From Tsukamurella sputi (GTDB lineage Bacteria > Actinomycetota > Actinomycetes > Mycobacteriales > Mycobacteriaceae), in NCBI RefSeq assembly GCF_007858445.1, contig NZ_VIGV01000001.1, positions 620,001 to 684,000 of the forward strand: DNA of 64,000 nt, read 5' to 3'. Shown here piece after piece: positions 16,124 through 24,432 of this stretch (position 1 is the first letter of the stretch; each line of letters begins with the position of its first letter). Below the pieces are notes generated by a model. The model was not told the DNA's origin. It did no database searches and saw only the letters and a list, made by a program, of their open reading frames with translations. The position numbers and the translations under genes are program-made.

Positions 16124-17518
16124 TCAGACGATCGCCCACACGATGAGCACCATCGCGAAGCCCACCACCGACAGGATCGTCTCGAGCACCGACCAGGTCA
16201 TCAGGGTCTGCTTGACCGTCATGTTGAAGTACTTCGCGACGATCCAGAAGCCGCCGTCGTTGACGTGGCTGAGGATGATCGATCCCGCCGAGATGGCGAT
16301 GACGATCAGCGCGATCTGCGCCTGCGAGTAGTTCCCGGCCGCGACCGTCTCTCCGATGATGCCGGCGGTGGCCGTGATGGCCACCGTCGCCGAGCCCTGG
16401 GCGATGCGCAACGCGCAGCTGACGAGGTACGCCGTCACGATCAGCGGCAGCCCCAGGTTCGACATCGACTCCGTGAGCGCCGTACCGACGCCCGTCGCGC
16501 GCAGGACCGCACCGAACAGGGCGCCCGCGCCGACCACCAGCAGGATCATGCCGATGGGCTTGAGCGCGGCGCCCGTCATCTCCGCGAGCTGGTTGGCGTT
16601 GATGCCGCGCCGGATGCCCAGCAGGTAGAAGGCGAGCACCACGGCGATGGTCAGCGCGATGGCCGGCGTGCCGAGGAAGACGAGGATCGAGAAGGGCTTG
16701 GTGCCCTGCGTGAGCCAGACCGAACCGAAGGTGCCGCCCAGGATCAGCAGCATCGGCACGGCGATGATGAACGCGATCAGCGCCAGCGACGGTCGATCCT
16801 TGCTGGCGTGCTCCTCCTCCGGGACGAACTCCTCGGGCACGTCGACGATCACACGCTTACCGATCCAGGTGCCCCAGACCACGCCCGAGGCGAACCACGC
16901 CGGGATGCCGCAGACGAGGCCCATGACGATGATCCAGCCCAACGAGGTGTGCAGCAGACCCGCCGCGGCGACGGGGCCCGGGTGCGGCGGCAGGAAGGCG
17001 TGCGTCATGGACAGGCCCGCCAGCATCGGTAGGGCGTACATGACCAGCGACTTGCCGCCGCGCTTGGCGGCCACGTAGACGAGCGGCGCCAGGATGAAGA
17101 TGCCGATGTCGAAGAACACCGGGATGCCGAGGATCAGGCCCGTGACGCCCATGGCGAGCGGAGCGCCCTTGGGACCGAACAGCTTGAGCAGCCAACTGGT
17201 GAGCACGTCGGCACCGCCGGAGCGTTCCAGGATCGCACCGAGGACGGTGCCGAGGCCGATGATCGGTGCGATGTGCCCGAGGATGCCGCCGAATCCCGTT
17301 TCCAGGATCGATTGGGCGGCTCCCTTCTGCGGCGAGCCGACGAGCTTCTCGACGGAGACGCCCGCCACGAGCGCGAGCCCGACGGAGACGATGATCAGCG
17401 CGATGAAGGGTTCGAGCTTGACCTTGATGATGAGGAACAGCAGGACCGCGATCGACACCGCGGCGAGGGTCAGCAGACCCCCGGTGTCGTGCTGCAGCCA
17501 GTGGATGGCCGAGGACAT
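16124..17518 (-). CDS. GntP-family permease (gluconate/sugar-acid:H+ symporter type)
   Basis: A 464-residue membrane protein with about 12-13 hydrophobic segments. GntP family features include GFGGILGHIAPIIGLGTVLG, GIPVFFDIGIFILAPL and LPPHPGPVAAA, and the C-terminal HVNDGGFWIVAKYF. Members take up gluconate, other aldonates or D-serine (DsdX). It is the last gene of the minus-strand arm of the cluster, 27 bp after KDPG aldolase, with ribosome site GGAG before the ATG. Context (KDPG/KDG enzymes) favours an aldonate or amino-aldonate as substrate; D-serine is the alternative. Confidence 0.88.
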   Translation of the reverse strand: MSSAIHWLQHDTGGLLTLAAVSIAVLLFLIIKVKLEPFIALIIVSVGLALVAGVSVEKLVGSPQKGAAQSILETGFGGILGHIAPIIGLGTVLGAILERSGGADVLTSWLLKLFGPKGAPLAMGVTGLILGIPVFFDIGIFILAPLVYVAAKRGGKSLVMYALPMLAGLSMTHAFLPPHPGPVAAAGLLHTSLGWIIVMGLVCGIPAWFASGVVWGTWIGKRVIVDVPEEFVPEEEHASKDRPSLALIAFIIAVPMLLILGGTFGSVWLTQGTKPFSILVFLGTPAIALTIAVVLAFYLLGIRRGINANQLAEMTGAALKPIGMILLVVGAGALFGAVLRATGVGTALTESMSNLGLPLIVTAYLVSCALRIAQGSATVAITATAGIIGETVAAGNYSQAQIALIVIAISAGSIILSHVNDGGFWIVAKYFNMTVKQTLMTWSVLETILSVVGFAMVLIVWAIV

Positions 17519-17545
17519 GGGGAGGTTCTCCGTTTCTGGAAGGGA

Positions 17546-18172
17546 CTACAGCGCGGCGACGAACCGGGCGGCGCGGGTGGTGATGTCGGCCCAGTCGCCG
17601 GCGGCGACGGTGTCAGGGGGCACGACGGACGTGCCGGCGCAGACGGCGACGGCGCCGGCGCCCAGGAACTCGCGGGCATTGGCCTCGCTGACGCCGCCCG
17701 ACGGCAGCAGCGGCAGGCCGGGGAACGGACCGTGCAGATCCTTGAGGTAGCCCGGCCCGAAGGCGCGGGCGGGGAAGATCTTCACCGCCACCGAGCCGAG
17801 CGCGGCCGCGCGGGCGACCTCGGTCGGCGTCAGGGCGCCGAGGAAGACGGGGACCCCCAGGTCCCGGGCGGCCTGCGCGACCTCCTCGTTGACGTCGGGG
17901 GTCACGAGGAACCGGGCTCCGGCGTTCACGGCGTCACGGGCCTGCGCCGCGGACCGGACGGTGCCCACGCCGAGGTTCGTCCCCTCGACGGAGGCCGCCC
18001 GTTCGAGGTGTCCGAGCACGCCGGGCGTGGTGAAAGTCAGTTCGACGGTGCGGATCCCGCCGTCGGCGAGCGCGCGACACAGCGCCGCGGCGTCGGGGAG
18101 TTCGGGAGCGCGCACCACGGTGAGTGCGCGGTCGGCGGCCAGTGCGTCGAGCAGGCCGGATTCGTCGTTCAC
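17546..18172 (-). CDS. eda: 2-dehydro-3-deoxy-6-phosphogluconate (KDPG) aldolase
   Basis: A 208-residue class I aldolase splitting KDPG to pyruvate and glyceraldehyde-3-phosphate. The Schiff-base lysine is Lys131 in VKIFPAR, the catalytic Glu44 is in VELTFTTP, and the phosphate-binding end is LPSGGVSEANAREFLGAGA. GTG 18172 was chosen because it lies only 2 nt after the deacylase stop (tgaccGTG), implying translational coupling, and gives normal family length. It receives KDPG from the divergently encoded KDG kinase. Confidence 0.92.
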   Translation of the reverse strand: MNDESGLLDALAADRALTVVRAPELPDAAALCRALADGGIRTVELTFTTPGVLGHLERAASVEGTNLGVGTVRSAAQARDAVNAGARFLVTPDVNEEVAQAARDLGVPVFLGALTPTEVARAAALGSVAVKIFPARAFGPGYLKDLHGPFPGLPLLPSGGVSEANAREFLGAGAVAVCAGTSVVPPDTVAAGDWADITTRAARFVAAL

Positions 18173-18174
18173 GG

Positions 18175-19776
18175 TCAGAGGACCCCTTCGTTGGTCAGTC
18201 GCAGCGCGCCGCCCGCGAGCGCGCCGGTGAGGGTGCCGTCGTCGAGCGCGGCGACACCGCGGACGAAGACGTGGGTGAAGCCCGCGGCGGGCGTGCGCGG
18301 GGCGTCGTAGGTGGCGCGGTCGATCACCGCGTCGGGGTCGAAGAGCGCCAGGTCGGCGGCGTAGCCCTCGCGGACCAGGCCCCGTCGGACCAGGCGGAGG
18401 CGACGGGCGGGACGACCCGTGAGGTGGCCCACGCACTCCTCGAGGCTCATCAGCCCCAGGTCGCGGCTGTAGTGGCCGAGGTAGCGGGCGAAGGTGCCCC
18501 ACGCTCGCGGATGGGGCTTGCCGCCGACGAGCAGGCCGTCGCTGCCACCGGTGTGGGTCCGATGCCGCATGATGGCGCGGACGTTCTCCTCGTGCCCCAC
18601 GTGTTGCAGGATCCCGGTCGCGAGCCGATCGTCGAGGAGGATGCCGATGCAGACGTCGAACGGATCGCGGCCCTCGTCGGCCGCGATCCGGGCGACGGTC
18701 CGGCCCACGTACCCGGCCAGCGCATCGGTGCCGACGCCGCTGATCTCGATCGTCTCCCACTCCGCGATCACGCCGTGACAGCCGTCGGATCCGGTGAGCT
18801 CGAGGTGCTCCCGGATCCGCGCCAGCGCATCGGGATCACGCAGCCGATCCAGCGTCGCATCGGCGCCGCCCGCCGCGGCCCAACTGGGCAGGATCGCGGC
18901 CAGCGTGGTGGCGCCGGGCAGATAGGGGTAGGTGTCGAGCGAGACGTCGGCACCGGCGGCCAGGGCATCGTCGAGCAGGGCCAGCAGCTCGGGGGCGCGG
19001 CCCTTGTTCGGGCCGAAGTTGAGGGTGGCGTGGGCGAGGTGCAGGGGGCAGCCGGTGCGCCGCGACAGGTCGATCATCTCGGCGTACGCCTCCATCGCAC
19101 CCGCGCCGTAGCTGCGATGGTGCGGCGAGAAGTAGCCGCCCAGCTCGCCCGTCGTGCGCATCAGCGCGGCCAGCTCCGCGTCGTCTGCGTACATCGCCGG
19201 GGTGTAGGTCAGGCCCGTGGACAGTCCGACGGCGCCCTCGCGCAGACCCTGCGCCAGGATCCCCTGCATGCGCTCCACCTCGTCCGGGGACGCGACGCCG
19301 TCGTCGAAGCCCCGGGTGAGCGCGCGGAGCAGCCCGTGCGGCACGAGGTAGGCGAGGTTCGTGGCGGTGCCGGCTGCGTCGAGGCGGTCGAGGTACTCGC
19401 CGACGGTGCGCCAGGAGAAGTCGAAGTCCTCCGGATCGGTGTTCCAGCCGGCGATCTGGCGCCGCACCACGGCGAGGGTCTCGTCGGAGACGGGTGCGTA
19501 GCTCAGGCCGTCCTGGCCGATCACCTCGCACGTGACGCCCTGGGTGATCCGCGACGGATGCTCGGGATTGAGCAGGACCTGCAGGTCGGAATGGGCGTGC
19601 ATATCGATGAATCCGGGGCTGAGCACCAGGCCGTCGGCGTCGATGACGCGGCGGGCGGGGCCGAGGTCGGTGCCGATCGCGGCGATCACGCCGTCGGCGA
19701 TCGCGACGTCGGCGGTGTAGCGCGGCGCCTCGGTGCCGTCGACGACGGTGGCGGCGCGGATGACTGTCTCGTGCAT
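18175..19776 (-). CDS. N-acyl-D-amino-acid deacylase family amidohydrolase; predicted N-acetyl-D-glucosaminate deacetylase
   Basis: A 533-residue zinc amidohydrolase. The N-terminal beta part (VIRAATVVDGT) and metal site SPGFIDMHAHSD (about residues 56-67) are followed by the D-aminoacylase cysteine ligand region TCEVIGQDGLSYAP, the HLAHATLNF strand and the signature HPRAWGTFARYLGHYSR near residue 440. Family enzymes remove acyl groups from D-configured amino acids. Linkage to a DSD1-type dehydratase, KDG kinase and KDPG aldolase suggests the substrate is an N-acyl 2-amino-aldonate such as N-acetyl-D-glucosaminate, whose C2 resembles a D-amino acid (inference). It starts 9 bp after the PLP gene stop. 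Confidence 0.8.
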   Translation of the reverse strand: MHETVIRAATVVDGTEAPRYTADVAIADGVIAAIGTDLGPARRVIDADGLVLSPGFIDMHAHSDLQVLLNPEHPSRITQGVTCEVIGQDGLSYAPVSDETLAVVRRQIAGWNTDPEDFDFSWRTVGEYLDRLDAAGTATNLAYLVPHGLLRALTRGFDDGVASPDEVERMQGILAQGLREGAVGLSTGLTYTPAMYADDAELAALMRTTGELGGYFSPHHRSYGAGAMEAYAEMIDLSRRTGCPLHLAHATLNFGPNKGRAPELLALLDDALAAGADVSLDTYPYLPGATTLAAILPSWAAAGGADATLDRLRDPDALARIREHLELTGSDGCHGVIAEWETIEISGVGTDALAGYVGRTVARIAADEGRDPFDVCIGILLDDRLATGILQHVGHEENVRAIMRHRTHTGGSDGLLVGGKPHPRAWGTFARYLGHYSRDLGLMSLEECVGHLTGRPARRLRLVRRGLVREGYAADLALFDPDAVIDRATYDAPRTPAAGFTHVFVRGVAALDDGTLTGALAGGALRLTNEGVL

Positions 19777-19785
19777 GGCGCGCCT

Positions 19786-21042
19786 CTAGAAGTGGGTGGA
19801 GATCATGTCGACGACCTGCGGGTTCTCGCCGTCGTCGGCCACGACGGGGATGACCCGCCACTTGTCGAAGACGGTGCAGGGATGGCTCAGTCCGAGCCGG
19901 ACGACATCGCCGACCGCGAGCGGATCGTCGGCCTGCAGACGGAGGAAGGCGTGCTGATCGTTGACGGCGGAGATCTCCGCGTCGATCGGGCGCGAGGGCT
20001 CGCCGAGGCCCGTGGCGGCGACCTGCGGCTCGGGCAGGCCTTCGTCGAAGGAGACGTCGCGACGACCCACGTCGAGGAGGGCCAGGCCGGGCTCGGGCCG
20101 GGAGATCACGCGCGCCCAGACGTGCATGGCCGACCGCAGCCGCGGGGCATCGGCCTCGCGTCCCGACGGCGTGATGCCGCGGTAGAAGCCGTCGTCGTGG
20201 ATGATGTACGCCCCGGAACGGACCACGATCCGCGCGTCGTCGATGCTCCCGAGGACTGCCGCGACACGGTCGAAGTAGGCGCTGCCCCCGGCGGAGACGA
20301 CGATCCGTCCCTCCGGGTACAGCGGGCGCAGGCGCGCGTGCAGGTCCGCCAGCGTGCGCAGGTAGTCGTCGACGATGCCGAGCGCCGCGGCCGAGGTGTC
20401 GTGCGCGAAGGCGCCCTCGTAGCCGGTGACGCCGCCGAGGCGCAGGCGCGGGGAGGCGGCGACGCGCTCACCGATGGCGTGGGCCTCGTCGACGGTGCGG
20501 GCGCCGGTGCGGCCGCCGGGGCCGCCCAGCTCGACGAGCACGGTGGGTTGCCGGGTCGCGTCGAAGAGCTCCCGCTCGAGCACGTCGACGGTGCCGAGCC
20601 CGTCCGCCCACAGGGTGACTTCGAGGGCGGGATCGGCGTCGAGCGCCCCGCCCAGCCAGCGGATCCCGGCCGGATCGGCGATCGCGTTGGCGACGTGCAG
20701 GTTCCGGAATCCGGTGGCGACGGCGGCCTGTAGCTGCGGCAGGTTGGCGACGGTGATCGCCGTGGCTCCGGCGTCGAGCTGCTCCTGCCAGAGGGCGGGG
20801 GCCATGGTGGTCTTGCCGTGGGGCTCGAGGTCGAAGCCGTGGGCGGCGGTCCAGCGCGCGAACTCGGCGACGTTGCCGGACATCGCGGCCCGGTCGAGCA
20901 CGAGCACGGGCGTCGAGAGCTCCGCCAAGCGGGGCGAGCGGGCGAGGAAATCGGCCGTTGTCATGCCGTTCGCCCACGCGGGCACCGCCTTGTCGAGCAC
21001 ACTCAGCTCCACCGGCCGGGCACCGTTCCCGTTGACCATCAT
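19786..21042 (-). CDS. DSD1-type PLP enzyme (D-serine dehydratase-like); predicted D-glucosaminate dehydratase
   Basis: A protein of about 418 residues with an alanine-racemase-type fold III barrel and the DSD1 C-terminal domain. The PLP lysine is Lys77 in LEPHGKTTMAP. The C-terminal zinc ligands His and Cys are in LSHPCTVFDKWR. Family members dehydrate/deaminate D-serine or D-threo-3-hydroxyaspartate, or cleave D-threonine. Among KDG/KDPG enzymes the likely reaction is D-glucosaminate to 2-keto-3-deoxygluconate plus ammonia (inference). ATG 21042 is used; the preceding GGGAAG is close. It is the first gene of the minus-strand arm, 116 bp from the divergent kinase start. Confidence 0.78.
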   Translation of the reverse strand: MMVNGNGARPVELSVLDKAVPAWANGMTTADFLARSPRLAELSTPVLVLDRAAMSGNVAEFARWTAAHGFDLEPHGKTTMAPALWQEQLDAGATAITVANLPQLQAAVATGFRNLHVANAIADPAGIRWLGGALDADPALEVTLWADGLGTVDVLERELFDATRQPTVLVELGGPGGRTGARTVDEAHAIGERVAASPRLRLGGVTGYEGAFAHDTSAAALGIVDDYLRTLADLHARLRPLYPEGRIVVSAGGSAYFDRVAAVLGSIDDARIVVRSGAYIIHDDGFYRGITPSGREADAPRLRSAMHVWARVISRPEPGLALLDVGRRDVSFDEGLPEPQVAATGLGEPSRPIDAEISAVNDQHAFLRLQADDPLAVGDVVRLGLSHPCTVFDKWRVIPVVADDGENPQVVDMISTHF

Positions 21043-21061
21043 GCTTCCCAATCTGCTATGT

Positions 21062-21076
21062 TGCGTATATTGCAAT
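21062..21076. promoter_or_regulatory. Candidate IclR operator, copy A
   Basis: TGCGTATATTGCAAT lies in the divergent promoter between the PLP gene and the KDG kinase, 20 bp upstream of the PLP start. It includes the inverted repeat TTGC-N7-GCAA (21061-21075). A 13/15 match, TGCGCATGTTGCAAT, recurs at 23420-23434 in the same orientation. Confidence 0.6.
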
Positions 21077-21084
21077 CACCGTTG

Positions 21085-21100
21085 CGTGATGCGTGTCACA
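21085..21100. promoter_or_regulatory. CRP-like site in the cluster's divergent promoter
   Basis: CGTGATGCGTGTCACA matches the actinobacterial CRP consensus TGTGA-N6-TCACA at 9 of 10 defined positions. It lies between the candidate IclR site and the kinase start (59 bp downstream), a plausible activator position for catabolite control. Confidence 0.55.
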
Positions 21101-21158
21101 GACGCTAGCATTGCCGCAGAACCTGCACAACCACGAGAGAGAAAGACGGACACGACGG

Positions 21159-22190
21159 GTGACTGGAGCTTGGATCGCGTGCCTCGGGGAGCCGCTGGCA
21201 CTGGTCGCCGCGGCGGACCTCGACGCACCGGAGCCCGCGATGCACGCCGGCGGCGCCGAGGCTAACGTCGCGGCGGGCACCGCGGTGCTGGGCACGCGCA
21301 CGGCGTTCCTCAGCCGCGTCGGCGGCGACGCCGAGGGGCGGCGGATCGTCGAGCACCTGCGGGCCCACGGAGTGCACGTCGACGGGGTGGAGGTCGACGA
21401 TGAAGCCTTCACCGGCCGCTACGCCAAGACCGAGGGCGTCGACGACGCCGGCGAGCCCGTCACCGCCAGCACCTACCGCCGCGCGGGCAGCGCCGCCGCC
21501 GCGATGGGCCCCGAATTCCTCACCCGCCCAGCGGTCGCGGTCGCGCTGGCGCGAGCGCGCATCGTGCACACCAGCGGCATCACGCCCGCCCTGTCCCCGT
21601 CGTGCGCCGCGCTTGCGCGCGCCCTGCTCCGTGACCGGACCGGCGTCACCGGGACGGTCACCTTCGACGTGAACTGGCGCGAACAACTCTGGCCGGACGG
21701 TGACCCGTCGCTCGTCGTCGAACTGGCCCGGTACGCCGACGTCGTGCTCGTCGGCTCCGACGAGGCCGAGCGGGTCCTGAGTACCGGCACCCCCGACGGG
21801 GTACGCGCACTTCTGCCCGAGCCGCACACCGTCGTGGTGAAGGACGGCGCGGTGCGCGCCGTCGCCGTCGACCGGGACGGTGCGCAGATCGCGGTGCCCG
21901 CTCTCGCAGTGGACGTGGTCGAGCCCGTGGGCGCGGGCGACTCCTTCGCCGCCGGCTTCCTGCACGGACTCGCGCGCGGCGAGGATCTGCGTACGTGCCT
22001 GCGTCGCGGACACGCGGGCGCGGCCGCCACCCTGACGGTGCGCGCCGATTTCGCCACTCTCCCCGCTGATTCCATGGCGGCGCTCCTCTCCTGCGACGAC
22101 GCCACCTGGGCCACGGCGCACGTCGCCCCCGAGGCGGTGCGGGTGGGCGATGCCCTCCTCCCTCCCCCGCGCGAGAGCCGGACACCATGA
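21159..22190 (+). CDS. kdgK: PfkB-family sugar kinase, predicted 2-keto-3-deoxygluconate kinase
   Basis: A 343-residue ribokinase-fold enzyme. The N-terminal GGAEANVAAGTAVLG motif, the middle FDVNWREQLW and the catalytic anion hole PVGAGDSFAAGF (Asp about residue 255) are all present. It should phosphorylate KDG at C6 to give KDPG for the aldolase encoded in the opposite arm. GTG 21159 was chosen for family length and the upstream GAGAGAAAG; the longer frame starts inside the promoter. The stop overlaps the iclR ATG (ATGA), so kinase and regulator are coupled. Confidence 0.85.
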   Translation: MTGAWIACLGEPLALVAAADLDAPEPAMHAGGAEANVAAGTAVLGTRTAFLSRVGGDAEGRRIVEHLRAHGVHVDGVEVDDEAFTGRYAKTEGVDDAGEPVTASTYRRAGSAAAAMGPEFLTRPAVAVALARARIVHTSGITPALSPSCAALARALLRDRTGVTGTVTFDVNWREQLWPDGDPSLVVELARYADVVLVGSDEAERVLSTGTPDGVRALLPEPHTVVVKDGAVRAVAVDRDGAQIAVPALAVDVVEPVGAGDSFAAGFLHGLARGEDLRTCLRRGHAGAAATLTVRADFATLPADSMAALLSCDDATWATAHVAPEAVRVGDALLPPPRESRTP

Positions 22191-22933
22191 GCCAGAGCCT
22201 CACCCGCGCACTCGAGATCCTCCGCCTGCTCGGCGAGGGGCCGGCCTCCCTGGACGAACTGGCCGACGAGCTCGGCGTGCACAAGACCACCGTGCTGCGC
22301 CTGTTGCGCCCCCTCACCGACGCGCGGTTCGCCTATCACGACGACGTCCACCGGTACCACCTCGGCTCACGCGTCTTCGACCTTGCGGCGCGCGCCTCGG
22401 AACAGCGGAGCATCAAGGAGATCGCGGCACCGCATCTGATCGCGTTCAATCGCGAGTACGGCCGCACGACGCACCTCGCCGCGCGCGAGGGCGATGCGGT
22501 GGTCTACATCGACAAGCTCGAATCGCGCGACCTCATCCGCATGTACTCGCGTGTGGGCATGGAGGCCAATCTCAACTCGAGCGCCGTCGGCAAAGTACTG
22601 CTCGCGGCACTTCCCGATACCGAACTCCGCCCTCTGGTGCAGGGGATCGACTTCACCCTGCGCACGCCGAACACGATCATCGAGCCCGAGGCTTACCTGC
22701 ACGAGATCGCGAAGGTCCGCGAACAGGACTGGGCGGTGGATCGCGAGGAGAACGAGCCGTCGATCAACTGCATCGCGGCGCCGGTCCGGGACGCCTCGGG
22801 TTCCGTCGTGGCCGCGGTCTCGGTATCGGTGCCCGACGTGGTGCTGCCCTTCGAGGAACTGCTGAACCTGCTGGAGCCGCTGCGCACGACGTGCGCGGCG
22901 ATCTCCGGCGATTGCGGGTACCGCCCGCGCTGA
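22187..22933 (+). CDS. IclR-family regulator (KdgR-like role)
   Basis: A 248-residue protein with an N-terminal winged helix (LTRALEILRLLGEG, then LADELGVHKTTVLRLLRPL) and a C-terminal GAF-like IclR effector domain (LAAREGDAVVYIDKLESRD, NLNSSAVGKVLLAAL, SINCIAAPVRDASG). KDG-responsive KdgR regulators of enterobacteria belong to this family, which fits its position overlapping the KDG kinase stop. It probably controls both arms through the TTGCAAT-containing motif at 21062-21076, and perhaps the CDF gene through the second copy. The effector is likely KDG or an upstream acid (inference). Confidence 0.88.
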   Translation: MSQSLTRALEILRLLGEGPASLDELADELGVHKTTVLRLLRPLTDARFAYHDDVHRYHLGSRVFDLAARASEQRSIKEIAAPHLIAFNREYGRTTHLAAREGDAVVYIDKLESRDLIRMYSRVGMEANLNSSAVGKVLLAALPDTELRPLVQGIDFTLRTPNTIIEPEAYLHEIAKVREQDWAVDREENEPSINCIAAPVRDASGSVVAAVSVSVPDVVLPFEELLNLLEPLRTTCAAISGDCGYRPR

Positions 22934-22989
22934 ACCTCCCGGCGAACCCGGGAACCACCGAAACACCCACCGAGAACGAAGGAATCATC

Positions 22990-23394
22990 ATGACCGCGAC
23001 CGCCGTCTCCACCACCGACGCGCCCGCCCCCGCCCACTTCTTCAGCCAGGGCGTGCGCCGCGGCAACATGCTGCAGGTCTCGGGCCAGGGACCGATGGAC
23101 CCGGCCACCAACCAGTACATCGCCGAGGGCGACGTCAAGGAGCAGACCCGCCGCACGCTCGAGAACGTCAAGGCGATCCTCGAAGCCGGCGGGGCGTCCG
23201 TCGCCGACGTGCTGATGTTCCGCGTGTACCTGACGACGCGCGACGACTTCGCGCCGATGAACGAGGTGTACGGGGCGTTCATCGCCGAGAACGTACCCGA
23301 GGGTGCCGCGCTCCCCTGCCGGACCACGGTCTTCGTCGACCTGCCCCACGAGGTGATGCTCGTGGAGATCGACGCGCTCGCCGTCCTCGACTGA
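22990..23394 (+). CDS. ridA: RidA (YjgF/UK114) family reactive-imine deaminase
   Basis: A 134-residue RidA protein. The conserved carboxylate-binding Arg111 is in LPCRTTVFVDLPH, and YGAFIAENVPEGAALP and the final VEIDALAVL strand match the family. RidA hydrolyses 2-aminoacrylate-type enamine/imines released by PLP dehydratases. Ribosome site AAGGA precedes the ATG. As the third gene after kdgK and iclR it fits as the partner of the DSD1-type dehydratase, accelerating imine to keto-acid conversion. Confidence 0.9.
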   Translation: MTATAVSTTDAPAPAHFFSQGVRRGNMLQVSGQGPMDPATNQYIAEGDVKEQTRRTLENVKAILEAGGASVADVLMFRVYLTTRDDFAPMNEVYGAFIAENVPEGAALPCRTTVFVDLPHEVMLVEIDALAVLD

Positions 23395-23419
23395 CGTTCC
23401 CCACACCCCGATTGATATA

Positions 23420-23434
23420 TGCGCATGTTGCAAT
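23420..23434. promoter_or_regulatory. Candidate IclR operator, copy B
   Basis: TGCGCATGTTGCAAT matches copy A (21062-21076) at 13 of 15 positions. It lies 25 bp after the ridA stop and 44 bp before the CDF transporter start, with TATATG at 23416-23421 overlapping it. Confidence 0.5.
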
Positions 23435-23478
23435 GTATGGTCGTCCGGTGATCTCATCGGACGACGATCGGGGCTGAC

Positions 23479-24432
23479 ATGAGCGGGCACTCCCACGCGG
23501 GGCACGATCACGGCCTGAGCGCGGACGCCGACAAGAAGTGGCTGAGCATCGCGCTCGCGCTGCTCGTCGGCTTCATGGCCATCGAGGTGACCATCGGCAT
23601 CATCGCGAGTTCACTCGCGCTGATCACCGATGCCGCCCACATGCTCACGGACGCCGCCGCGATCGTGCTCGCACTCGTCGCGATCCGGATCGCCGCGAAG
23701 CCGGCGAAGGGCGGATACACCTGGGGCCTCAAGCGGGTGGAGATCCTGTCGGCACAGGCCAACGGGATCACCCTCCTGCTCCTCGCGGCGTTCTTCGTCT
23801 ACGAGGGCGTCTCGCGCCTGATCTCCCCGCCCGACGTCGACGGCAGGCTCGTCTTCCTCACCGCGCTCGCCGGGTGCGTGGTGAACCTCGGCGCCACCTG
23901 GTGCATCCGGCGCGCGAATCGCAGCAGCCTCAACGTTGAGGGCGCGTACCAGCACATCCTCAACGACCTCTACGCCTTCATCGCCACCGCCATCGCGGGT
24001 GCGATCATCTGGGCGACCGGATGGGGGCGAGCCGATGCGATCGCCGCCCTGGTCGTGGCGGCACTGATGCTCAAGGCGGGTTGGGGACTGGTCAGGGCGT
24101 CGGGCCGGATCTTCCTCGAAGCGGCTCCCGAGGGGGTTGAGCCGGCGCGCATCGGGCGCGACGTGGCCGCCGTGCCGTCGGTCACCGAGGTGCACGACCT
24201 GCACGTCTGGGAGATCACCTCGGGCCAGGCCGCGTTGTCGGCGCACGTCCTCGTCGATCCCGGCGCGGACTGCCACGCCGTGCGCTCGAAGATCAGCGGC
24301 ATGCTCCACGACCAGTACGGCATCGAGCACGCGACGCTGCAGGTCGACCACGACGGGGCCGAGGAGCACTGCGGCGACCCGCACGGCGATTCCTACCCCG
24401 GTCAGGCTCCGGTGAACGGCGGCACCACGTAG
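23479..24432 (+). CDS. Cation diffusion facilitator (Zn/Co/Cd efflux type)
   Basis: A 317-residue CDF transporter exporting divalent metals in exchange for protons. A His-rich start (MSGHSHAGHDHG) precedes six membrane segments. The two metal-site helices are visible: TM2 HMLTD (DAAHMLTDAAA) and TM5 HILND (YQHILNDLY). The cytoplasmic C-terminal domain has VTEVHDLHVWEITSG and a His-rich tail. A second copy of the IclR-type motif lies in its promoter, suggesting it responds with the neighbouring catabolic cluster. It overlaps the convergent lipase by 31 bp. Confidence 0.9.
   Translation: MSGHSHAGHDHGLSADADKKWLSIALALLVGFMAIEVTIGIIASSLALITDAAHMLTDAAAIVLALVAIRIAAKPAKGGYTWGLKRVEILSAQANGITLLLLAAFFVYEGVSRLISPPDVDGRLVFLTALAGCVVNLGATWCIRRANRSSLNVEGAYQHILNDLYAFIATAIAGAIIWATGWGRADAIAALVVAALMLKAGWGLVRASGRIFLEAAPEGVEPARIGRDVAAVPSVTEVHDLHVWEITSGQAALSAHVLVDPGADCHAVRSKISGMLHDQYGIEHATLQVDHDGAEEHCGDPHGDSYPGQAPVNGGTT

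Noticed and set aside
17546-18760. 404-codon frame extending KDPG aldolase upstream
   Set aside because: The upstream half runs in another frame of the deacylase gene and is Arg-rich; the GTG at 18172 gives normal family length and coupling.
18124-20733. 869-codon open frame antisense to the deacylase and PLP genes
   Set aside because: Shadow of two well-supported genes; composition typical of antisense frames in high-GC DNA.
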